This document shows, one piece after another, positions 53,593 to 61,916 of a stretch of DNA of 64,000 nucleotides. The notes below the pieces were generated by a model. The model was not told where the DNA came from. It worked only from the letters and a program-made list of their open reading frames with translations, and did no database searches. The first letter of the stretch is position 1. The number at the start of each line of letters is the position of its first letter. The stretch is from an uncultured delta proteobacterium (GTDB taxonomy: Bacteria > Desulfobacterota > Desulfobulbia > Desulfobulbales > Desulfurivibrionaceae). The stretch lies in NCBI GenBank assembly GCA_903869265.1, contig CAIPYE010000017.1, positions 310,001 to 374,000 on the forward strand, given 5' to 3'. A program made the position numbers and the translations under genes.

Positions 53593-54273
53593 GTGAGAAT
53601 ACTCGTTGTCGAGGACGACTCAACAATCGCCTCTTACATCGTCAGCGGCCTCAGGGAAGTCGGCTTTGCCGTCGATTGCGCGGAGGATGGCGAATCCGGC
53701 CTTGATCTGGCCCTTACCGAACCATACGATGTGGCGATCATCGATATCATGCTTCCCAAACGTGACGGTCTTTCCATTATCAACGAGATCAGGGGCAGAG
53801 GCCTTGCCACGCCCGTCATCATCTTGAGCGCTAAACGAACCGTTGAAGACCGGATCAGAGGGCTTGAAACCGGAAGCGACGACTACCTCACGAAACCTTT
53901 TTCCTTTTCCGAACTTCTTGCCCGTGTCCATGCCCTGATCCGCAGAAATGCAAGAGTTACCGAGCCAAGCGAAATCAAGGTCGAGGATCTTTACCTCAAC
54001 CTGATCACCCGCGAGGTTCGCAGGGGAAGCCGGGGGATTGATCTCCAGCCCAAGGAGTTCGCCTTGCTTGAATATCTCATGCGAAACGCTGGCAGGCCTG
54101 TATCCAAAACCATGATTCTTGAGCATGTCTGGGACTATAATTTTGAATCCCAAACAAACGTGGTGGATGTAATGATCTGGCGGCTCAGAAACAAAATGGA
54201 TAGGGATGAGGATGGAGAAAGCAAGTTGATCCATACCATTCGTGGCTTGGGATATGTACTTAAAAAAATTTAG
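53593..54273 (+). CDS. OmpR family response regulator
   Basis: A protein of 226 residues: receiver with LVVEDD, phospho-Asp D51 (AIIDIMLPKRDG) and Lys near 101 (YLTKPF), then a winged-helix effector (DLQPKEFALLEYLM...VDVMIWRLRNKMD...GLGYVLKKI). GTG 53593 follows AAGGA. It overlaps the kinase gene by 20 bases. The closest relatives in pattern are CusR/QseB-like regulators; target genes may be the downstream tatA-to-hydrolase set. Confidence 0.92.
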   Translation: MRILVVEDDSTIASYIVSGLREVGFAVDCAEDGESGLDLALTEPYDVAIIDIMLPKRDGLSIINEIRGRGLATPVIILSAKRTVEDRIRGLETGSDDYLTKPFSFSELLARVHALIRRNARVTEPSEIKVEDLYLNLITREVRRGSRGIDLQPKEFALLEYLMRNAGRPVSKTMILEHVWDYNFESQTNVVDVMIWRLRNKMDRDEDGESKLIHTIRGLGYVLKKI

Positions 54274-55705
54274 AGAGCAAAAAATTACGAAAACCATCGG
54301 ATTCAAGCTGACCCTCTGGTCTGCCTCCGTGTCCATGCTTATTTCCCTTTTGCTCTTCAGCGTTGCATATCTGCAGGTGTCGAAGGAGATAGAAGCGGAA
54401 AACCGTTACATGGTCAAAGATGAGCTGAGTGAGTACATCACGGCGTATCAATTCGAAGGCTGGAAAGGCCTCGCGGACAAAATCAAACTCGAGCAGACCA
54501 AAGGAACCCAGTCCTCCTATTTCGTCAGAATCGTTAACAGCGAAACGCAAGCCGTGCTGCTGAATATTCCGAACGCCTACAAAGGGGTTGATATCAAGAA
54601 ACTGGAGCAACCAAAAGACCCTCAAGCAAACGCGGGTTGGCTGTCGATCCACATGCCGGACGATGAGACGGACATGATCGAAGTCGCGTGGCATCGGCTC
54701 CCCAACGGAATTCTCCTGGAAGTTGGCAGAAACTCAGAACTCGGGGAAAAACTCCTCGAACAGGCCCGTGTAATTTTTATCGGCATTATCGCAGCGACCA
54801 TCCTTCTGGGATTCATGGGGGGCGGTTTTTTGGCCTACCGTGCTCTGAGGCCCATAAAAGATTTGATCGCCACGGTAACAACCATAAAAAACGGCAAAAT
54901 GGACGCGCGGGTTCCCACGAGCGCAACAGGAGACGAACTCGACCATCTCACAACGTTGTTTAATGATATGCTGAACGAGATGGGTCTGCTGGTGAATGGG
55001 CTCAGGGAAACCCTTGACAACGTCGCCCATGACCTCCGGACGCCCATCACCAGGATTAAGATTATTACGGAGCGTGCCCTCAGTTCCGAGACCGACTGTG
55101 AGAAGCTGAAAGAGGTGATCATAGACTGCGCCGAGGAAGCGGATCGGATATCCCTCCTGCTCACCACCCTCATGGATATTGCCGAGGTCGAAACAGGCGC
55201 GATGGTGTTGCGATTCGAGCAGGTGGATATTGGCAAGTTGCTTCGCAATACCGCCGAATTCTACCAATATGTGGCCGAAGACAAGGGGGTAACGTTTTCC
55301 TTGAAGGGCCCCGACCATTTGCTGGCCAGGGTAGATGAGACGAGATTTCGGCAAGTGGTGGCGAACCTTTTTGACAACGCCGTGAAATATACAGAAGGCG
55401 GCGGGTGCATCCATGTGACCTTGAGCCAAGAAGCCGATGGAATTGCCATATCCGTCCGTGACACAGGCGTCGGCATACCGCTGGCGGATATTCCCAAGAT
55501 TTTCGACCGCCTCTACCGGAGTGACAAAAGTCGCCATAAAAAGGGTCTGGGGTTGGGGTTAAGCTTGGCCAAGGCCATCATTAACGCCCACCATGGACGG
55601 ATCGAGGTGGAAAGCCAACTTGGCGAAGGCTCCAACTTTACCCTGTTCATTCTTGCCGAACCGGAGATGCCTTTCAATGGAGCCAAGGCTCTACGCATGA
55701 CCTGA
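54254..55705 (+). CDS. Sensor histidine kinase, HAMP type
   Basis: A 483-residue membrane kinase. Helix 1 (LTLWSASVSMLISLLLFSVAY), a periplasmic sensor of about 120 residues, helix 2 (VIFIGIIAATILLGFMGGGF), HAMP, HisKA with H259 (DNVAHDLRTPITR), then an ATPase domain (NLFDNAVKYTEGGG, DTGVGIPLADIP, GLGLGLSLAKAI). ATG 54254 is preferred, within the regulator's end. It pairs with the response regulator. Its periplasmic sensor has no recognised fold. Confidence 0.92.
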   Translation: MYLKKFREQKITKTIGFKLTLWSASVSMLISLLLFSVAYLQVSKEIEAENRYMVKDELSEYITAYQFEGWKGLADKIKLEQTKGTQSSYFVRIVNSETQAVLLNIPNAYKGVDIKKLEQPKDPQANAGWLSIHMPDDETDMIEVAWHRLPNGILLEVGRNSELGEKLLEQARVIFIGIIAATILLGFMGGGFLAYRALRPIKDLIATVTTIKNGKMDARVPTSATGDELDHLTTLFNDMLNEMGLLVNGLRETLDNVAHDLRTPITRIKIITERALSSETDCEKLKEVIIDCAEEADRISLLLTTLMDIAEVETGAMVLRFEQVDIGKLLRNTAEFYQYVAEDKGVTFSLKGPDHLLARVDETRFRQVVANLFDNAVKYTEGGGCIHVTLSQEADGIAISVRDTGVGIPLADIPKIFDRLYRSDKSRHKKGLGLGLSLAKAIINAHHGRIEVESQLGEGSNFTLFILAEPEMPFNGAKALRMT

Positions 55706-55941
55706 TTATTTGATTCCCCCTGTCTTTTTCCACTCAATCGGATTCCAGCCCATCCTGGGGATCCTTTTGTTCTGCCTGCTACCGCAGGAGATTGCGTCCC
55801 CTCCCTCCCTGCCGCAACACCCAAGCAATCTTACCAAAATATAATCTTGAGGAAAGGCTGCGTTCATCTCCTTCGGGTATCGTGCCCCACATGTTTCATG
55901 CAACCACAGGAGCATAAAAATCTTCTCAAGGAGGCACACCC

Positions 55942-56139
55942 ATGTTTGAAGGGCTATTCCAACCCCTGCATTTATTGGTAATCCTGGTCATCGTCATGGT
56001 GGTTTTTGGTCCTGGCAAGCTTCCCCAGTTGGGAGAGGGGCTTGGCAAGGGAATACGTGATTTCAAAAAAGCGCTCACCGAGGATCCAACCCCTTCGGAC
56101 AAGGAAAAGTTGGACAAGGAAAAGATCGAAAACAAATGA
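55942..56139 (+). CDS. tatA: Sec-independent translocase TatA/E
   Basis: A 65-residue TatA-type protein: one membrane helix ([15 protein letters not shown]), the [24 protein letters not shown] hinge and amphipathic helix, and an acidic/basic tail. Ribosome binding site AAGGAGG. It shares an ATGA overlap with the HAD gene after it. tatB and tatC are not in the window, so it may be an extra, specialised TatA. Confidence 0.92.
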   Translation: MFEGLFQPLHLLVILVIVMVVFGPGKLPQLGEGLGKGIRDFKKALTEDPTPSDKEKLDKEKIENK

Positions 56140-56906
56140 AACCTACAACCTATGCCCAGCCGTTAGTTCCTTTTCAGCCAGAGTTTTTTGTAACCATCGA
56201 CTTTGACGGCACCATCAGCACGTCGGACGTTACAGACGCAGTCATCAGAAAATTTGCCAGGGATGGCTGGCAGGAGGCGGAAGAACAGTGGGAGGCTGGG
56301 CAGATCGGCTCGCGGGAATGTCTGGCGCGGCAGATGGCTCTCATTGATGCGCCGCTGACCAAAATCATCGCCTACGCCGCCACGCAGCCCATTGATCCGG
56401 CCTTCTCCGGCTTCATGGATGTGCTCAATTGCCATGGCATCCCTTCCGCCATCCTCAGTGACGGCTTTACCCCGATTATCCAAGGGATTCTCGCGCAAGC
56501 GGGACTCCGGAATATCCCGGTGTATGCCAGCGGCCTCAGCCAGGGTAAGGAAAAGATCAAAACGTCTTTTGCCAATACCAGCGCCTCATGCCATTCCGGC
56601 ACATGCAAGTGCAGGACAGCAGCGCTGCTGGCCGGAGGGCTGCCGATCATTCATATCGGCGATGGCCGCAGCGATTTTTGCATCGCTCAAAAGGCAGCGT
56701 ATGTTTTTTGTCGCGGCAAGCTCACCGGTTTCTGCGTGGAGAAAGAACTCGTCCACTCGCCGTTCATGGATTTTTCCCAGGTGACAACAGTAGTTCAGGC
56801 GCTACTGGCCCAGCAGGACTGGCTACCGGGACAAGCCATGAAAATGCCCTCACAACTGGAGGGCAACAGCGTCTTTTCCTCGGCAGATCAGCCTGCGGCA
56901 GCCTGA
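56136..56906 (+). CDS. MtnX-like HAD family phosphatase
   Basis: A 256-residue HAD-superfamily protein. DxD motif at 22-24 (IDFDGTIS), Ser/Thr motif in [11 protein letters not shown], and motif [13 protein letters not shown]. It resembles the MtnX/phosphoserine phosphatase-like group. An unusual cysteine run [10 protein letters not shown] lies before motif IV. The substrate may be a phosphorylated intermediate acted on by the aminotransferase next to it. Confidence 0.78.
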   Translation: MKPTTYAQPLVPFQPEFFVTIDFDGTISTSDVTDAVIRKFARDGWQEAEEQWEAGQIGSRECLARQMALIDAPLTKIIAYAATQPIDPAFSGFMDVLNCHGIPSAILSDGFTPIIQGILAQAGLRNIPVYASGLSQGKEKIKTSFANTSASCHSGTCKCRTAALLAGGLPIIHIGDGRSDFCIAQKAAYVFCRGKLTGFCVEKELVHSPFMDFSQVTTVVQALLAQQDWLPGQAMKMPSQLEGNSVFSSADQPAAA

Positions 56907-56975
56907 TAACCGCAAATCCGTGGCCTGTTGTGTTCCCCCCCCATGAAATCATTCTCAAAAATAGGAACTACTTCG

Positions 56976-58358
56976 ATGCAATATGATCACCTCACCACCA
57001 AGGAACTGCTGGAGTTGGAAGAAACTTACTGTTCTTACGGCGATACTGTCCACTATCTCAAGGACCCTATCATTTTCAAGCGTTGTGAAGGTTCGTGGAT
57101 GTTCGATCTGGAAGAACGGCCATATCTGGACATGCAGATGTGGTACTCCGCCGTCAATTTTGGTTACAGAAACAGGGAAATCGAGGAGGCCCATAACCGG
57201 CAGATGGCCATGCTGCCGCAGGTGGCGTCCCAGTACCTGCACCGGGAAAAAATCCTGCTTTCCGCCACCATCGCCAGGGAAACGGAAGAGCGATTCGGCA
57301 TAAAAGGGCGGGTGCATTACAATGTTGGCGGCGCGCAAGCCATTGAGGACAGCATCAAACTCGTCAGGAATTTCAAGCACGGGAAATCCCTGATGTTTTC
57401 TTTTATGGGCGGATACCATGGGCGCACCCTGGCTGCCACGGAAATAACCAGCAGCTTCAGGTACAGGAAAAGATTCGGCCACTTCGGCAACCGGGCGACC
57501 TTTATCCCCTTTCCCTACTGCTACCGGTGTTATTACGAAAAAGATCGCCAAACCTGTGATTACTACTGCATTAAGCAGTTTGAGCGCCTCTTTGAAACCG
57601 AATACTATGGCGTCATAGACAAAAAGGACAACGAGGTCGAATATGCGGCTTTCTACGTGGAACCGATCCAGGCCACAGGCGGGTACATTATTCCTCCGCC
57701 CGAATATTTCTCAAGACTGGAACAGGTGCTGAGGAAGTATAATATCCTTTTGGTGGATGACGAAATACAGATGGGCTTCTACCGGACCGGCAAGCTGTGG
57801 GCCATGGAGCATTTTCATGTCAAACCCGATGTCATTGCCTTTGCCAAATCCTTGACCAATGGGCTCAACCCGCTCTCCGGGATTTGGGCACGGGAAGAGA
57901 TGATCGCTCCCGAGGTTTTTCCGCCAGGCTCGACACACTCCACCTTTTCCAGCAACCCCCTGGGAACGGCGGCCGGCCTTGCCGCCATGGAATACATGAA
58001 AAAACACAATCTCAAGGAGGTTGTGCCGGAAAAAGGCGCCTATCTCATGGACCGTCTGAAAGAACTCCAGAAAAGATACCCGGTCATCGGGGATGTGGAT
58101 GGGTTGGGGCTTGCAATTCGGGTGGAAATGACGAAGCCGGATGGCTTCACTCCCGACAGAGAGCTTACCGACGCCATATTCCAGGAGGGCATGAAGGGCG
58201 ACATCAAGCTGCAAGGCCAAGAATATGGTTTGGTGCTGGATGTCGGTGGCTACCACAAAAACGCCTTCACCCTGGCACCCGCCCTTACCATTGGTTACGA
58301 CGAGATGGACCTCTTTGTCGGACTCTTTGAGGCCCTGCTCAAACGATGCGGTAACTAA
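56976..58358 (+). CDS. Class III PLP-dependent aminotransferase
   Basis: A 460-residue aminotransferase of the ornithine/acetylornithine/GABA-type fold. Gly-rich VGGAQAIEDSI, FMGGYHGRTLAAT, the acidic LLVDDEIQMGFYRTG and the PLP Lys in AFAKSLTNGLNP. A cysteine-rich insertion (PYCYRCYYEKDRQTCDYYC) near residue 180 is not usual in the family and may bind a metal. ATG 56976 follows AGGAA. The substrate is not known. Confidence 0.88.
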   Translation: MQYDHLTTKELLELEETYCSYGDTVHYLKDPIIFKRCEGSWMFDLEERPYLDMQMWYSAVNFGYRNREIEEAHNRQMAMLPQVASQYLHREKILLSATIARETEERFGIKGRVHYNVGGAQAIEDSIKLVRNFKHGKSLMFSFMGGYHGRTLAATEITSSFRYRKRFGHFGNRATFIPFPYCYRCYYEKDRQTCDYYCIKQFERLFETEYYGVIDKKDNEVEYAAFYVEPIQATGGYIIPPPEYFSRLEQVLRKYNILLVDDEIQMGFYRTGKLWAMEHFHVKPDVIAFAKSLTNGLNPLSGIWAREEMIAPEVFPPGSTHSTFSSNPLGTAAGLAAMEYMKKHNLKEVVPEKGAYLMDRLKELQKRYPVIGDVDGLGLAIRVEMTKPDGFTPDRELTDAIFQEGMKGDIKLQGQEYGLVLDVGGYHKNAFTLAPALTIGYDEMDLFVGLFEALLKRCGN

Positions 58359-58416
58359 CCGGCATTATTTGTTTCCTCAACATGGATGGCTTTCTCAAGC
58401 CATCCATTGGAATACT

Positions 58417-59229
58417 ATGACAAATCAGCAGGACATCAGCCTCCCAGGAGGTGAGAACGCAGTTCTTCTCATCCACGGTCTGACCGGAAGCCCCTATGAA
58501 CTCAAGCACGTGGCGCTCAGGCTCAATAAGGCCGGATTCACGGTGAAGGTGCCATGCCTTGCCGGACACGGCACAACATATGAGGACCTTGCCAGAACCC
58601 GCTGGCAGGACTGGCACGGAACTGTCACCGCCTCCCTGGCTGAACTCCGGCAAACACACGCCTCCGTCTCGGTCGGCGGATTGTGCATGGGAGCGGTGCT
58701 CGCCCTGCTGCTTGCCGCTGACGCGAAAAACCAGGTCAGCGGCATCGCTCTCATGTCCACAACCCTGGCCTATGATGGCTGGGCCACGCCATGGTACAGA
58801 TTTTTAATAAGCATCGTATATTACACACCCTTTCGAGATTTTGCCTATTACAGCGAACAAGAGCCGTTCGGCATCAAGAATGAACGGTTGCGCAGACAGG
58901 TTGAAAAGGGGCTCAAGGAGAACACCATCGGCTATTCACGGTTTCCGTGCACGGCAATGTATGAGCTTCTTCGCCTGTCTGCAGCCACCAAAAAGGTAAT
59001 GCCCCGGGTGACCGCCCCAGCGCTTATCCTCCATGCCCAGGAAGATGACTTGGCAAGCGTCAAGAACGCCGAATATGTCGAGCAGCACATCGGTTCCGCA
59101 AAAAAGACCAAGATCCTGCTGGATGATTCCTATCACATGATTACGATGGACAACCAGCGGGCACAGGTGACGGAAAAATTAATACAATTCTTCACAGAGA
59201 TGGTCCCCAAAAACAGGACATTCGTGTAA
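58417..59229 (+). CDS. Alpha/beta hydrolase with Cys at the nucleophile position
   Basis: A 270-residue protein of the carboxylesterase/lysophospholipase-like fold: VLLIHGLTGSP (oxyanion loop), then the nucleophile elbow G88-L-C90-M-G92, acid D210 or D211 (LHAQEDDL) and H240 (DSYHMITMD). A typical Est30-like enzyme has GLSMG. Cys at this point recalls dienelactone hydrolase and PHA synthase. It is last in the tatA-HAD-aminotransferase-hydrolase set. Confidence 0.85.
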   Translation: MTNQQDISLPGGENAVLLIHGLTGSPYELKHVALRLNKAGFTVKVPCLAGHGTTYEDLARTRWQDWHGTVTASLAELRQTHASVSVGGLCMGAVLALLLAADAKNQVSGIALMSTTLAYDGWATPWYRFLISIVYYTPFRDFAYYSEQEPFGIKNERLRRQVEKGLKENTIGYSRFPCTAMYELLRLSAATKKVMPRVTAPALILHAQEDDLASVKNAEYVEQHIGSAKKTKILLDDSYHMITMDNQRAQVTEKLIQFFTEMVPKNRTFV

Positions 59230-59299
59230 GGTGGAAAAGACAGGATTGGGGGACCACCATGATCACGAGCCCGGGAAAACCGTATCCAGCGGAATTCAA

Positions 59300-59328
59300 G
59301 GCCACGGGAGGCAGTGGTCTTTTTTTTA
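59300..59328 (+). terminator. Probable terminator before glmS
   Basis: GGCCAC and GTGGTC pair around an eight-base loop and are followed by T8. It ends the hydrolase transcript 25 bases before the glmS start. Confidence 0.6.
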
Positions 59329-59352
59329 TGAGAACAGCAAACGGAGCGGAGT

Positions 59353-61197
59353 ATGTGTGGAATAGTCGGTTATGTGGGGCAGCGTCATGTTGTGCCCATT
59401 TTATTGGAAGGCATGAAGCGTTTGGAGTACAGGGGGTATGATTCGGCCGGGGTGGTGTATGTCCACGGCGGCAAGCTCCAGAAGCACCGGGCCGCCGGCA
59501 AACTCAGCAAGCTTGAAGAGCTGCTGGAATCGGTGCGGGATCGCGACAGTCATATCGGTCTGGGACATACCCGCTGGGCCACCCACGGCGCGCCTTCCGA
59601 GCTCAATGCCCACCCGCACTGCGATTGCAGCGGCGACTTGGTTGTGGTCCACAACGGCATCATCGAAAATTATCATACCCTTCGGGAAGAGTTGCTGGGA
59701 CGTGGGCATGTCTTTTGTTCGGAAACAGATACCGAGGTTCTCGCCCATCTCATTGAAGAACATCTCTCCTCCGGCGACCTGGTCAAGGCGGTGCGGCAGG
59801 CCCTGAAAAGGGTCCAAGGATCCTACGCCATCGGAGTTTTGTGGGCTGGTCAGCCGGACAGGCTGGTGGCAGTGCGGAATCAGAGTCCTCTGGTTCTGGG
59901 GCTTGCCGAGGGGGGCGGTTGCCTGATGGCCTCGGATATTCCGGCCCTGCTCCCCTATACCAACCAGGTGGTTTTTCTGGAGGATGGGGAGCTTGCCGTC
60001 CTGAAACAGGGGGAATGGCAGGTGATGCACCTTGCCAATGGCCGAAAAGTGACCAAGGAGATCAAGACCATAGTCTGGAACGCGGCCATGGCCGAGAAAG
60101 CGGGGTACCGGCATTTCATGCTCAAGGAAATCTTCGAGCAGCCCCAGGCCATCCTCAACACCTTCCGGGGGCGGCTCGATCCGGAAACCGGCAAGGTGCA
60201 GCTGCCGGAACTAGGTTTGAGCGCGGCGGAGTTGAAAAAGATCAGCCGTATTTCCCTGGTGGCATGCGGCACTTCCTGGCATGCGGCCATGGTGGCCAAA
60301 TACTGGCTGGAAAAATGGGTTGGCATCCCGGTTGAGGTGGATATCGCCTCGGAGTTCCGCTACCGGAGGCTGCTGCTTGACGAAACCGTGATGGTGGTGC
60401 CTATTTCCCAGTCCGGAGAAACCGCCGACACTCTGGCGGGGTTGCGGCTGGCCAAGAAGATGGGGGCCAAGGTCATCGCCATCTGCAATGTGCTGGGCAG
60501 CACCATCACCCGGGAGTCCCACGGCACGCTTTACACCCATGCCGGGCCGGAGATCGGGGTGGCCTCGACCAAGGCCTTCACCTGCCAGCTCACGGCCCTG
60601 CTGCTGCTCACCCTTTTTTTGGGCGAGATCCGCAAGACCATGACGGCCAAGGACCGCAAGGCTATTGGCCAGGCCCTCCTCGAACTGCCCGCGCTTATGG
60701 AGCAGGAGCTGCCCCGGCTGCAGGAGGAAACGGCCCGCATTGCCGAGGTCTTTGCCCAGAGCCGGGATTTTCTCTACCTGGGCAGGGGAAGCAATTTCCC
60801 CATTGCCCTGGAAGGGGCCTTGAAGCTCAAGGAGATATCGTATATCCACGCCGAAGGCTATGCGGCAGGCGAACTCAAGCACGGCCCCATCGCGCTCATC
60901 GACCGGGACATGCCGGTTCTGGCCCTGGCCCCCAAGGACAGCGTCTACGAAAAGGTCATTTCCAACGTGGAAGAGGTCAGGGCCCGGAACGGCAGGATTA
61001 TCCTGGTGGCCAATGCGGGAGACAAGAACTGCCAGCGCATCGCCGAGCAGGTGATCACGGTGCCGGTCTGCCACGAGGAGTTGAATCCGATCCTCTTTGT
61101 GGTGCCTTTGCAGTTGCTGGCATATGAGATTGCCGTTCTGCGGGGCTGTGATGTGGACCAGCCCCGAAATCTGGCCAAGAGTGTCACGGTGGAGTAG
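59353..61197 (+). CDS. glmS: Glutamine-fructose-6-phosphate aminotransferase GlmS
   Basis: A 614-residue protein. The catalytic Cys2 (MCGIVGYVG) starts the glutaminase domain, with RWATHG and HNGIIENY; the isomerase half has two SIS domains (SQSGETADT, STKAFTCQL) and the C-terminal LAKSVTVE. It makes glucosamine-6-phosphate for cell wall and LPS. The very conserved 3' end is the Tn7 target-site sequence, and a Tn7-like end begins 23 bases past the stop. Confidence 0.98.
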   Translation: MCGIVGYVGQRHVVPILLEGMKRLEYRGYDSAGVVYVHGGKLQKHRAAGKLSKLEELLESVRDRDSHIGLGHTRWATHGAPSELNAHPHCDCSGDLVVVHNGIIENYHTLREELLGRGHVFCSETDTEVLAHLIEEHLSSGDLVKAVRQALKRVQGSYAIGVLWAGQPDRLVAVRNQSPLVLGLAEGGGCLMASDIPALLPYTNQVVFLEDGELAVLKQGEWQVMHLANGRKVTKEIKTIVWNAAMAEKAGYRHFMLKEIFEQPQAILNTFRGRLDPETGKVQLPELGLSAAELKKISRISLVACGTSWHAAMVAKYWLEKWVGIPVEVDIASEFRYRRLLLDETVMVVPISQSGETADTLAGLRLAKKMGAKVIAICNVLGSTITRESHGTLYTHAGPEIGVASTKAFTCQLTALLLLTLFLGEIRKTMTAKDRKAIGQALLELPALMEQELPRLQEETARIAEVFAQSRDFLYLGRGSNFPIALEGALKLKEISYIHAEGYAAGELKHGPIALIDRDMPVLALAPKDSVYEKVISNVEEVRARNGRIILVANAGDKNCQRIAEQVITVPVCHEELNPILFVVPLQLLAYEIAVLRGCDVDQPRNLAKSVTVE

Positions 61198-61220
61198 CCT
61201 TCAAGCCGGCATCGAGTAGA

Positions 61221-61320
61221 TGTTCGTGAATAATAAAGTTTGCCAATGAAAAATAATGTTGGCCAATGAAAAATAAAGTTGGCCAATGGATAATAAAGTT
61301 GGCCAATGGCGGGCGAATAC
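61221..61320 (+). mobile_element. Tn7-like transposon end, array 1 at attTn7
   Basis: TGTTCGTGAA followed by four 20-base repeats of AATAAAGTTGGCCAATG type (starts 61231, 61251, 61271, 61291) and a GGGCGAATAC tail. Tn7 ends begin TGTGGGCGGA and carry 22-base TnsB sites containing AATAAAGT or AGTTGGGAA. The position, 23 bases after the glmS stop, is the attTn7 insertion point. The candidate five-base target duplication is GTAGA (61216-61220). Confidence 0.85.
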
Positions 61321-61370
61321 GAATTTCAGCGCCAACACGGTTTTTCAGGCCTTTTCAGACAAAAGGTTTT

Positions 61371-61470
61371 TGTTCGCGGATAATAAAGTTGGAAAATGGA
61401 TAATAAAGTTGGGAAATGAAAAATAAAGTTGGAAAATAGTAAATAAAGTTGGGAAATGGTGGGCGGATAG
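61371..61470 (+). mobile_element. Second Tn7-like end, array 2
   Basis: TGTTCGCGGA, four 20-base repeats (61381, 61401, 61421, 61441) of type AATAAAGTTGGRAAATG, and a GGGCGGATAG tail. It has the same design as array 1 exactly 150 bases upstream but with GGAAAATG/GGGAAATG in place of GGCCAATG, so it is a related but distinct end. Its terminal ten bases match Tn7's TGTGGGCGGA at 8 of 10. The 50 bases between arrays hold no gene, and neither does 61471-61571. Confidence 0.85.
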
Positions 61471-61571
61471 AAAGAGATGAAACGGTTATCTCTGTACAGG
61501 AGCAAATAAACAGCAATTCTTCGCAGCGGAACAGGCTGAAACCGACGGACTGTCGTGTCTCCCCGGTGTAA

Positions 61572-61916
61572 TCATAGCCTGTATGCTTCTTGGCGTAATC
61601 TTGCCTGAAGGCAATTGTGCGTTTGTTTATTTTTCCATTCTATATATTCAGGGTTAATGGCCAGCGTGCAATTAGCTGGGACTTCTTCTATCCTTAAAGG
61701 GTTAAGGCTGCGCAAAACTAAAAAGCTTTTTCTGGCTTCAACTATAGCAGCCATTCCTTTGTCAAAGTAGGTGTAGTGACAATAACTGCAAAGGGGGATT
61801 ATGTTAAAAAAATTATGAGTCTTGTTCTGAGAGTTAAATAAGCTCTTGTCTTTAACATGGCATCGCTGCGTATCCGGTCGGTCGCAGATGCAACAATTTT
61901 CAGATTTCTTAATCAC
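61572..61916 (-). CDS. HNH endonuclease
   Basis: A 114-residue protein with a treble-clef HNH fold: CCICDRPD, then RCHVKDKSLF (first His), and NIIPLCSYCHYTYFDKG (Asn, Cys pair and His). These match the HNH family that binds a metal and cuts DNA. GTG 61916 overlaps the stop of the AIPR gene as GTGA, so translation is coupled. Low GC. It is probably the effector of a two-gene module with the AIPR protein. Confidence 0.8.
   Translation of the reverse strand: MIKKSENCCICDRPDTQRCHVKDKSLFNSQNKTHNFFNIIPLCSYCHYTYFDKGMAAIVEARKSFLVLRSLNPLRIEEVPANCTLAINPEYIEWKNKQTHNCLQARLRQEAYRL

Noticed and set aside
61221-61470. The repeat arrays as a CRISPR array.
   Set aside because: The 20-base units are contiguous without spacers, vary internally, and begin with a TGT transposon tip; no cas genes are near.
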